A stretch of DNA of 64,000 bases, taken from positions 1-64,000 of the forward strand of contig DENB01000077.1 in NCBI GenBank assembly GCA_002359495.1. The letters are read 5' to 3'. This DNA comes from Enterobacteriaceae bacterium UBA2655 (GTDB lineage: Bacteria; Pseudomonadota; Gammaproteobacteria; Enterobacterales; Enterobacteriaceae). The position numbers and the translations under genes were made by a program. Shown in pieces: positions 53,411 to 61,424 of the stretch (position 1 is the first letter of the stretch; the number at the start of each line of letters is the position of its first letter). Under the pieces are notes generated by a model that was not told where the DNA came from, ran no database searches, and saw nothing but the letters and a program-made list of their open reading frames with translations.

Positions 53411-54454
53411 TTATTGAATACCCAGCTTTTTACAGTCCGCCGCGTATTCGCCGGTACAGACCTGCGCAGGCGTCTGAATTTTCTTATCGAAAATTTCCGC
53501 TTTGATATTTTTCACGGTAATCACCGAAGGCGAAAAGAGTTGCGACGGCGTGTTATACAGCCGGGTGGGCGCCCTGGGCGTTTTCCCCTGAATAAGTTCA
53601 ACGGCGACGTGCGCTGCGGCTGCCGCCACAATTTCCGAAGGCTTGGAAATGGTGTTGTACTGGTCGCCGGCAATAATCAGCTGTAATGCGGCAATGGTGG
53701 CGTCATTGCCCGTTACCGGCGGGATCGGCGTCACTCCTGCCGCCTTAAACGCCGCGATGGCGCCGCCGCCCGTCCCGTCGTTAGCTGCGACCACGCCTTT
53801 AATTTGATCGCTGAAACGGGTGATCTGCCCGGCGGTCCACTCCTGGGCTTTGGGCGGCGCCCATTCCGGGGTATCGAACTCGGCCAGCGTCCTGAAGCCC
53901 GACTCCTTCAGGCCGCGATGAACGCCGTTGCGAATCAGTCCGGCCGCTGCGTCCGTGGGAGACCCGTTGATCTGCAACACGCCGGCGCCCGGCGCAACGC
54001 CGGTAGATTTCAGATGATCGACCAGCGATTTGGAGATCGCATAACCGATACCTTCGTTATCAAAGGAGACGTAGAAATCGGCCGGTTTATCCGGGATCGG
54101 ACGATCGTAGGCGATGACTTTGACATCCTGCGAGTGGGCGATTTCCATCAGCCCGGCGGCGGCGGACGAATCCACCGGGTCCAGCACCACTACTTTCGCC
54201 CCCTGCGCGATCACTGAGTTAAACTGCTGCTGTTGCAGCGAGGCGCTGGCATTGGCGTTCTGATAAATCACCTTGCAGTCGGCGCAGATCTTCGCCATTT
54301 CCGCTTTAAATCCCGGATAGTCATGCTGCTCATAACGGGTGGAAGCCTGATCGGGCATCAGAAACGCGACGGTCGCGGAGTCCGCCGCCTGAGCAGGCGC
54401 CGCAGCGCAAACCAGTACGGCAGCCGACGCCATCAGAATTTTGCGATAACTCAT
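53411..54454 (-). CDS. Sugar/polyol ABC transporter periplasmic binding protein (RbsB-like)
   Basis: A 347-residue type-I periplasmic binding protein. A signal peptide covers about residues 1-23 (ILMASAAVLVCAAAPAQA). The mature part shows TVAFLMPDQASTRYEQ, VVLDPVDSSAAAGLMEIAHS, VIAYDRPIPDK and the hinge-side GVVAANDGTGGGAIAAFKAA. It resembles the xylose/ribose/fructose-binding group. ATG 54454 is chosen because AGGAG lies 8 nt upstream and a signal peptide begins there. It is the first gene of the operon; the preceding genes imply ribitol as ligand, by inference. Confidence 0.88.
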   Translation of the reverse strand: MSYRKILMASAAVLVCAAAPAQAADSATVAFLMPDQASTRYEQHDYPGFKAEMAKICADCKVIYQNANASASLQQQQFNSVIAQGAKVVVLDPVDSSAAAGLMEIAHSQDVKVIAYDRPIPDKPADFYVSFDNEGIGYAISKSLVDHLKSTGVAPGAGVLQINGSPTDAAAGLIRNGVHRGLKESGFRTLAEFDTPEWAPPKAQEWTAGQITRFSDQIKGVVAANDGTGGGAIAAFKAAGVTPIPPVTGNDATIAALQLIIAGDQYNTISKPSEIVAAAAAHVAVELIQGKTPRAPTRLYNTPSQLFSPSVITVKNIKAEIFDKKIQTPAQVCTGEYAADCKKLGIQ

Positions 54455-54815
54455 TCTCTTCTCCTCGTAGAGGCGGGAAAGACTTTCAGCGCGCGCCGGA
54501 CGGGATGCGATGCGTCGCTGAAAGACGGGACGGAGAAAGATGCGGCGGGACATCAGGGGATCTGCGCGTAACAACAGGCTCCTCCCGGGCTGGCTTTTTC
54601 CTGAACTGTTTGCCAATTTATTCACATTATATTTTCATCGGCATGACAATTCCGGTTGCTGGATCATGATTGTCGCTATTGTAATGGGACGTCAGGCCGC
54701 GCGGAAAATCAGGCATAAATCTGTGATTTTGCCCGATGAAACAGCGATTTCGGTCCCGCGCGCACCTCGGAAAAGTTAGAATGCCACTACTCAGTCATCA
54801 CCTTCATGGATTAAC
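54455..54815. other. Intergenic region upstream of the ribitol operon
   Basis: About 360 bp between divergent genes. It must contain the operon promoter. No regulator gene (LacI, DeoR or the Klebsiella RbtR) is adjacent in this window, and no clear operator palindrome was recognised. A weak CRP-like half-site (TGTGATTTTGCC, about 54721) is present. Confidence 0.4.
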
Positions 54816-55499
54816 ATGCGCATCACTATCGAGCCAGGCGATAAAGGCTTTATCGACACCTTTTTCGCCGAACCCACCGGGCATATAGATCAGAATTCGC
54901 CGCAGGCGGAGCGCCTGCGCGAGTCGCTTCAGGACGCTTATCGTGAAAGAAGCGTGGAAACGGACGCCGAATGGAAGCGAACGCTCTGTTTCCTGCTGCT
55001 GTTTGTCTTTCTTTATATCGTGCTGGGCATTTCGCTGACGCTTGATCTGTCGGTCAGCGATACCGCACCGAAAAGCATCGCCTGGGCCTTGCACGCCGTG
55101 CCGGTGCTGATCGCCTTCTCCGGCTACTTTATTTCGCTGCTTTTTCTGTTTTTCAACCGCAGCAGCGCCTTTCGCAAAAAGCAGTGGGATCGCGCCATCG
55201 CCATTCTGGAACGCTACTGCGGCAGAAACATGCACAGTCAGCTGCTGGCTGACAACCCGGTTCCTGGCAACTACTCCCTTTCCGCGATCAATATCGCCCT
55301 GGCGCTTTTTATCTGCGTGACCTGGGTAGTGATGTACAACTACTTTACCTTTACCACCAGCGGCGTGATCGGCAGCGTGATCTCTCTGTTTATCACCACC
55401 ATGACCTATGTGATTCTGGATATTCAGCTGCTGAAGTCAGTGCGTCAGCAAACCCAACCCGGCGCGGATCGCCAAGTTGACGAGCCCAGGGACGACTAA
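54816..55499 (+). CDS. Hypothetical inner-membrane protein, four helices
   Basis: A 227-residue protein, not recognised. A polar N-terminal region of about 50 residues (MRITIEPGDKGFIDTFFAEP) precedes two hydrophobic segments at about 54-76 and 88-112. A charged middle domain follows (FRKKQWDRAIAILERYCG), then two more hydrophobic segments at about 158-178 and 183-204. The C-terminal tail is polar. The layout recalls membrane sensors or transporter accessory proteins but shows no catalytic motif. It is monocistronic. Confidence 0.7.
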   Translation: MRITIEPGDKGFIDTFFAEPTGHIDQNSPQAERLRESLQDAYRERSVETDAEWKRTLCFLLLFVFLYIVLGISLTLDLSVSDTAPKSIAWALHAVPVLIAFSGYFISLLFLFFNRSSAFRKKQWDRAIAILERYCGRNMHSQLLADNPVPGNYSLSAINIALALFICVTWVVMYNYFTFTTSGVIGSVISLFITTMTYVILDIQLLKSVRQQTQPGADRQVDEPRDD

Positions 55500-56126
55500 C
55501 GCCACCGGCCCGTAACGGTGGTGGCGTCCGCAGGCGCCATCGCCGCTATATATGGGCCTCCCTGCATAACAAAACAGCAATTCCCGCGATCAGGTTTATA
55601 ACTTAATATAATAAGCATTATATCAACTCATTTTGCAGTCAGGGGCTGCGGATCTGAAAAAGGATCCTGTCGGCGTGAATAAAAAACCGCCATAAATTGA
55701 CGTCGCTACGTGAATTCTGACGGGTAACCCCTCTGCTTTTTCTACAGAATTCGCGTAGCGCAATTTGCGGCGCAATTGTACGATAAATCGTCAATTTCCA
55801 CGCAGATCCGCAGCGACGATCTTCCGCCTTTGCAGGAAAACGCTACATTGGTCGCAATTTTCCATTTTTCCCGCCCTTTCGTTTTATGCCGCTGATAACA
55901 ATAACCGCGCAGCCGGAAAAATTTTTGCCACACTGAAAAGACTTTTCCTTTGGCTCGATGATTAATCTGTCCTTGTTCCTTTCCTGATCGGATCCGCAGA
56001 GTGATCTCCCTGCGGCGTTGTTCCGCATTTTACGACGTGAAGTGGTACGGCATTCGCCTTGCGCCACCCAGCGCAAGCCGTTCAACATCGCGGCCAGGTT
56101 GTCTGGCTGAATATCCGGAGCAGATA
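55500..56126. other. Intergenic region upstream of the autotransporter esterase
   Basis: About 630 bp. It opens with an imperfect hairpin (GCCACCG/CGGTGGTGGC, 55502-55526) that may end the membrane-protein transcript. The middle is AT-rich. Open frames on both strands (55742-56172) have no ribosome-binding site and atypical composition, so none is accepted. Confidence 0.4.
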
Positions 56127-58133
56127 ATGAAGAACAACTCCCGCGCGCAACCCATCTTCTCACTCGCTGCACTCACTACGCTGGGCGCGTTGCTGGCCCC
56201 TGTCCCGGTTTCGGCCTGGGACAGCCTCACCGTATTCGGCGACAGCCTGAGCGATACCGGCAACGTAGGCCGTTACACCTGGGATAACACTACTAATTCG
56301 CTTTACGATGAGATCGTCGCCCGGCGGCAAGGGCTAACGCTGCTGCCCTCGTCGCAGGGCGGCAGCAACTACGCGGCCGCCAGCGCGATGGCCGTGCCGA
56401 CATTGAACCCGGAATACAACACGCAGGATCAGGTCGCCGCCTGGCTGACCGCCGTTAACGGACAGGCTGACCCTAACGGACTCTATATTCACTGGGTTGG
56501 CGGCAACGATCTTGCGGTGGCTATCGCGGCGGCGCTCGCCAGTTCCAATCTGGCGAACACCGTGGTGGAAAACAGCGCGACGGCGGCGGCATCGCAGGTG
56601 AGGACGGTAGTCAGCGCCGGCGCCGGCACGGTGATCGTGCCTACCGCGCCCGACGTGGGCGAGACGCCGGCCATCACCCAGGCGATTCTGTCGCTGCTGG
56701 GTCCCGAAGCGGAGGAGGCGCAGGAAGCGGCGTTTCAGTTGCTCAGCAGCGCCGCGACGCCTGACAGAGCGTCGCGCCAGCAGGCGATTGAAACCGCGCT
56801 GACGCAGGCGGCGGCCGAGGTCTCCTCTATTCCCGCCGTGCGCGACGCGCTGGCGCAGCAGCTGATCGATCTCTGGCAAACCCTGAGCGATCAGGGCACG
56901 GCGCTGACCGAACGCTATAACCAGCAGGAAGAGGCGGGCCTGTTGGCGACGCAGGGAAATATCGTGCGGGTCGACATCAACGCGCTGTTTAACGAGCTGC
57001 TCGACCAGCCCGGATTTTTCGGCCTCAGCAACACGGCGGGCATGGCCTGCCCGCCTGGCGTCACCGCTAACGGCTGTACCTCCTCAACCCCCGGATTTTC
57101 CCGCGCGCAGAGCTACCTGTTTGCCGATATCCTGCATCCCTCGCCTGCCGTTCACGCCATTATCGCCGATTATATTCAGTCGGTGCTCGACGCCCCCGCG
57201 CAGGTGGCCGCGCTGACGTAGGCGCCGCTGATGATGGCGCGCGACATGCATAACACCCTGGACGGGCATTTACAGCAGCAGCGCCACCGACCCGCCGACG
57301 CAGGCGAGTTCGCTTTCTTCGGCGGCTATTCCGGTCAGCACCGGGAAAACGATGGTGATAGCGGCGCGTATAACGACGGCGACGCCACCGCGCACAGCCT
57401 GACGCTGGGGATCGGCTACCAGCTTACCGGCAACTGGCAGACCGGCGTGCTGTTTTCCGCCGCCAACGATCGTCAGCAGCCGTCGTCCCATTACGACTAC
57501 CGTCTGCGCGGCAATATGGTCGCGCTCTGGAGTCAGCTGACGCTGTTTAATCAGGGGTGGATCAATGCCGATGTTCACTATGCCGATCTCGATTTCGACG
57601 ACATCGAGCGTCGCGTAACGCTCGGCCCGGCCACCCGCACCGAACAGGGCAACACCGGCGGGAAACTACTGGGCCTGCGAGTGCAAACCGGCTGGGATAT
57701 TCCGCTGGGCAGCTATGTAACCACCGGACCGATGGTCAGCTACGCGCTGGATTACGGCCACGTCGGCGGCTATCGCGAACAGGGCGACAGCAGCACCGCC
57801 ATGCGTTTTTACCAGCAGGATAACCATTCGCAAATCGGCTCGGTGGGCTGGCGCATCGATACCCGGCGTTGGCCGGTCAATCCCTGGGCGCAGGTCAGTT
57901 ATAACCATCAGTTTGGCGACAGCGATCTGCCGGTCACGGCGGGGCTGAATTCTACCCGTACCGCCTTCAGCCGCACGGTGGCGGGACCGGACAAAAACTG
58001 GCTGGACGTCGCCGTGGGCGCCAACGTGCCGCTGGGCCAGAGCATCAGCGCCTTTGCGGCGGCATCGACGGTCGGCGGCGCCAGCGATTACCATGAAGTC
58101 ACCTGGAACGTCGGGATAAACGCCACCTTCTGA
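56127..58133 (+). pseudogene. GDSL autotransporter esterase (EstA/ApeE-like), split by an in-frame amber codon
   Basis: One reading frame of 669 codons with a single TAG at codon 365 (57219-57221). Before it: a signal peptide (about 1-30), then a GDSL esterase passenger with FGDSLSDTGN, GGSNYAAASA, HWVGGNDLAV and the catalytic pair in DILHPSPAVH. After it: an autotransporter beta-barrel, from GEFAFFGGYSGQ to the C-terminal TWNVGINATF with terminal Phe. Homologues are continuous through this point (around QVAAL, then a helix entering the barrel). As read, the product is an unanchored periplasmic passenger; an internal start for the barrel has no signal peptide. Nonsense mutation, sequence error or amber suppression are possible. 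Confidence 0.85.
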
Positions 58134-58238
58134 CGCAGGGATTCGCTGGGTTCTTATTTCGCTCCGCCGGGTTTGCCGCCGAAAGGCACAAATCCGGCAC
58201 GCTGCGCTGTAAAGCTGATTCTCTTTTCCGCTTTGCTT

Positions 58239-58312
58239 TATCCCTTCAAAGGGATAATCCTCATATTATCCTTTTAAAGGGATAAAAGAGGGTTTATCCT
58301 TACCTGAGGATA
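58239..58312 (+). promoter_or_regulatory. Three HipB operators upstream of hipBA
   Basis: Three exact TATCC-N8-GGATA boxes lie at 58239-58256, 58267-58284 and 58295-58312. Each starts exactly 28 bp after the previous one. E. coli HipB binds this motif to repress hipBA. The last box ends 34 bp before the hipB start. Confidence 0.92.
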
Positions 58313-58346
58313 TTTCAATAGCGGCGCTTCCGCTCAGGTTATCAGA

Positions 58347-58607
58347 ATGATTTATAGTCCCGTACAGCTCGCAAACTACCTGAAACTTATACGTCAACAG
58401 CACGGCTGGACGCAAAGTGAACTGGCGAACCGGGTGGGATTAAAACAAGCCACAATCTCTCACTTTGAAAATAGTCCGCACAAAACAACGCTCGCCACGT
58501 TGTTTAAAATTCTGCACTCTCTCGACCAACTGATGGTTATTCAGGCGAAGAATTCCGCTGACGCTAATCCGACGAATGAGCATACTGATAAGGAGCTTGA
58601 CTGGTGA
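58347..58607 (+). CDS. hipB: HipB antitoxin and operon repressor
   Basis: An 86-residue Xre/HTH_3 protein resembling E. coli HipB (88). The helix-turn-helix is QHGWTQSELANRVGLKQATI. The C-terminus ends in W, as in E. coli (LEW), where the tail Trp contributes to function. It binds the TATCC-N8-GGATA boxes upstream and holds HipA inactive. Its stop overlaps the hipA start as TGATG, so the two are translationally coupled with antitoxin first. Confidence 0.93.
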   Translation: MIYSPVQLANYLKLIRQQHGWTQSELANRVGLKQATISHFENSPHKTTLATLFKILHSLDQLMVIQAKNSADANPTNEHTDKELDW

Positions 58608-59917
58608 TGCAGCAGCTTGTCGCCTGGATGAACGGAGAAAAAGTCGGGGTGCTGACAAAATATCAGAACGGCGCGCACGTTTTTAAATATGACGTTGACT
58701 GGATCGCCAACAAATTAGCCAGACCCTTATCGTTGTCCCTGCCTTTACAACTTCCTGCGATCGCTTCCGCCAGGGTGATTAACTACTTTGATAATCTTCT
58801 GCCCGACATCCCTGACGTTCGGGATCGTATCGTCGCGCGCTATCAGGCTAAATCTTCCCAACCTTTCGACCTGCTGTGGCAAGTCGGCAGAGACAGCGTG
58901 GGCGCGGTCATGCTGCTGCCGCCGGACGAGCAACTTCCCCATCTGGAAATAGCGTTCGAACAACTGGATGAAAGTCGGCTGGAAAAAGTGCTTTCCGCTT
59001 ATCAAAGCGATCTCCCGCTTGGCATGATCAGAGAGGAAGCTGATTTTCGCATCTCTGTCGCGGGTGCGCAGGAAAAAACAGCGCTGTTAAAAACTCGCTC
59101 AGGCTGGGCCATTCCTAAAGGCGCGACACCGACCTCGCATATCATCAAGCTGCCGATTGGGGAAATCAGACAACCCTTCGCCACGCTGGATATGAGCGAA
59201 AGCGTAGAAAATGAGTATGTTTGTCTGGCGCTTGCCAGGGAGGCGGGTTTTCAGGTGCCGCACGCCAGCATTATTCATGCGGGCAATATTCGCGCCCTGG
59301 CGGTGGAACGTTTTGACCGGCGATGGGCGGCGAACAGCAGCATCCTGATACGATTGCCGCAGGAAGATATGTGCCAGACTTTCGGCCTCCCTTCCTCGGT
59401 TAAATATGAATCTGATGGCGGCCCGGGCATCAATGAAATTATGCAGCTACTGATGGGGTCCAGCAATGCGCTGGAGGATCGCTATAATTTTATGAAATTT
59501 CAGGTTTTCCAGTGGCTGATTGGCGCAACGGACGGCCATGCGAAAAATTTTTCTGTTTTTATTGAAAAAGGCGGAAGCTACAGGCTGACGCCCTTTTACG
59601 ACATTATTTCCGCTTATCCGGTGCTCGGCGGAACCGGATTGAACATTCGCGAACTGAAGCTGGCGATGGGGCTGAAGGCGACGAAAGGGAAAAAATATGA
59701 AATTGATAAAATTTTCCCGCGCCATTTTATTGAAACGGCCAAAAGCGCCCGCTTCGCACCGGAGCAAATGCAACAGATCTTTGCGTTTTTCGCCGCTGAA
59801 TTCCCGGGCGCCATTGAGCGCGTGCGGCAAACGCTGCCGGTGGGTTTTCCGCAGCGGATTGCTGACGCCATTTTCACTCATGCCCTGAAAATGCTCGGCC
59901 GTTTACAAAAAGATTAA
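58607..59917 (+). CDS. hipA: HipA serine/threonine kinase toxin
   Basis: A 436-residue HipA, co-linear with E. coli HipA, which phosphorylates glutamyl-tRNA synthetase and induces persistence. Visible residues include the autophosphorylated Ser in the P-loop ISVAGAQEKTALL (about S150), the catalytic Asp in GATDGHAKNFSVF (about D309) and the metal Asp in FYDIISAYPVLGGTG (about D332). RLPQEDMCQTFGLPSSVKYE is nearly identical to E. coli. ATG 58607 matches the E. coli start; a GTG one codon earlier has slightly better Shine-Dalgarno spacing. It appears intact. Confidence 0.94.
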   Translation: MQQLVAWMNGEKVGVLTKYQNGAHVFKYDVDWIANKLARPLSLSLPLQLPAIASARVINYFDNLLPDIPDVRDRIVARYQAKSSQPFDLLWQVGRDSVGAVMLLPPDEQLPHLEIAFEQLDESRLEKVLSAYQSDLPLGMIREEADFRISVAGAQEKTALLKTRSGWAIPKGATPTSHIIKLPIGEIRQPFATLDMSESVENEYVCLALAREAGFQVPHASIIHAGNIRALAVERFDRRWAANSSILIRLPQEDMCQTFGLPSSVKYESDGGPGINEIMQLLMGSSNALEDRYNFMKFQVFQWLIGATDGHAKNFSVFIEKGGSYRLTPFYDIISAYPVLGGTGLNIRELKLAMGLKATKGKKYEIDKIFPRHFIETAKSARFAPEQMQQIFAFFAAEFPGAIERVRQTLPVGFPQRIADAIFTHALKMLGRLQKD

Positions 59918-59945
59918 CTCCTGCCTGACGCATCCACTTCGATTG

Positions 59946-60899
59946 CTAATGGCTATCTGGCGCCACTACGATTTCCGGCGCGCCGCCGACGTGCAGCAAA
60001 ATTTGCCGGCGGTAGGCTTCATCCATCGGCGAACTGTTTTCGCTCAGCAGCACGCCCACTTCATTCACGTTTTTGCCTTCAACCTTCATTTTGTCTTTCG
60101 CGGCGGAACGCATCCACTCATATTCAATATCGATATGGCCGGTATCGATGCAGCGTACGCCCTGCTGGCTAAGATCCCAGGCGAGCAAGGTTGCGGTGGG
60201 GCCTAATGAGATCAGCACCAGCTCGTAATCTTTCGCCGCGCCCAGCACCGCGCTGTACAAATTCTCATAAACGGAGAAGGCGTTGCGGTTTAAGGTGGTA
60301 ATCCGGCTTATCTGCCGGGCGCTGTCGAGCAGATCGTTTCCGATTCCCAGCCGGGTTCCGCTGCCTTCCACAATCAATATGCGCTTATCGGTGATAAGAC
60401 GTTTGAATTTGGCGAAAATACGCGGCGCCAGGCTCTTATCTTTATAGTCGTGATAAGGTCGGGTCACTGAAGTATTGCCGTAACGATAGGTTTTACTCAG
60501 CAAGGGTTCGTAATTACGAAAGAAAAACGATTTATGAAAGAACCAGAACAGCGCGGAGCCGGAACGCATATTTTTGGTGCTGCGATACGCGTCCGGCATA
60601 CAAATCAGGCAATTACCTGTACGGGTGACGCCGCGTTGCAGGATCTCTTTCAGACGGGACGAGAGACGTTCGTCAAACGGCTGAAAGCCGATGTTCTTAT
60701 ATAAGGTCATCTCCAGTTCGCCATCGCCATAACGACAGATGGAGAGGTTGGGATCGTTCAGCAGCAGGTCGATGGTCTCTTCCGGCGACATCACCTGGTA
60801 CTGTTTTACTCTGGCATTCGCTGCGGGATATTTTATAGCGGCGCGCAAAAACTTAAACGGAAAACGTAATTTCCGATAAATAGCGTTGGGGATAAACAT
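59946..60899 (-). CDS. GT-D-fold glycosyltransferase-like protein (DUF1792 type)
   Basis: A 317-residue protein resembling the GT-D (DUF1792) glycosyltransferases found in polysaccharide and adhesin-glycosylation clusters. The key motif CRYGDGELEMTLYKN near residue 55 carries the Asp-x-Glu metal/nucleotide site; ICMPDAYRST and ILIVEGSGTRLGIGNDLL follow, and LVLISLGPTATLLAWDLSQQ is a typical Rossmann-like end. A short basic N-terminus could bind membrane. It stands alone, bordered by AT-rich DNA on its 5' side, so it may be a remnant or transferred gene. Substrates are unknown. Confidence 0.75.
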   Translation of the reverse strand: MFIPNAIYRKLRFPFKFLRAAIKYPAANARVKQYQVMSPEETIDLLLNDPNLSICRYGDGELEMTLYKNIGFQPFDERLSSRLKEILQRGVTRTGNCLICMPDAYRSTKNMRSGSALFWFFHKSFFFRNYEPLLSKTYRYGNTSVTRPYHDYKDKSLAPRIFAKFKRLITDKRILIVEGSGTRLGIGNDLLDSARQISRITTLNRNAFSVYENLYSAVLGAAKDYELVLISLGPTATLLAWDLSQQGVRCIDTGHIDIEYEWMRSAAKDKMKVEGKNVNEVGVLLSENSSPMDEAYRRQILLHVGGAPEIVVAPDSH

Positions 60900-61372
60900 A
60901 ATTAACCTTTAATAGCAACGAATGTCATAAGACTTACCAAATTAAGATGAGGTATATCACACTACCGCTGAAAATTGAGGATGGCAAATATCTCAAAGCG
61001 TTAAATGGCAGGGTTTCCTTTATCTTTCTTAACCTGAAAATCTCCTGTTAAATTTCCATCTGTTATTTGAAAAGTTAGGATTACCCTTTTCCTGAATATA
61101 GAAAATAAATTGAAAAATACGACGTAAGCCATTAAATGAAAAGGGATAATTAAAAGCAGCCTTGGCGATAGGATTAGAAGAATCATTTAAAGGTATTTTT
61201 TTAAAGCTGCGTGATATTAAGAATAGTTGCAGAGCTCTGACGCGCTGCCTTTAAAATAATTAACCGCTTATCGCCAGATGCGTAATATTATCAATAAACA
61301 ACCCGGTATTAACCGGTTTTGCTTAACTATAGCGACCCCGGCGGCATGATGTAACGCACGTTGCGCGGCGGC
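60900..61372. other. AT-rich intergenic region
   Basis: About 470 bp, strongly AT-rich. A leftward 61-codon frame (61001-61186) encodes a hydrophobic start (MILLILSPRLLLIIPFHLMA) and might be a decayed membrane-protein fragment, but it lacks a ribosome-binding site. The region must hold the promoter of the GT-D gene. Nothing else is recognised. Confidence 0.4.
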
Positions 61373-61400
61373 AAAAAAAAGCGCCCCCCAGGGCGCTTTT
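61373..61400 (-). terminator. Intrinsic terminator of gcd
   Basis: AAAAGCGCC/GGCGCTTTT stem with a 6-nt loop, followed on the minus strand by eight T, 25 nt beyond the gcd stop. Confidence 0.88.
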
Positions 61401-61424
61401 CCGTTAGCAGGGTAAAGGCGCGGC

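Noticed and set aside
58140..58225. Minus-strand stretch ending RAGFVPFGGKPGGAK-stop, looking like a protein C-terminus.
   Set aside because: An in-frame stop lies about 25 codons upstream with no start codon between, and part of it falls next to the hip operators; probably chance or an unreadably short remnant.
60008..60018. GGCGGTAGGCT on the plus strand resembles the RfaH ops element.
   Set aside because: It lies inside the coding sequence of the leftward glycosyltransferase and no long rightward polysaccharide operon follows.
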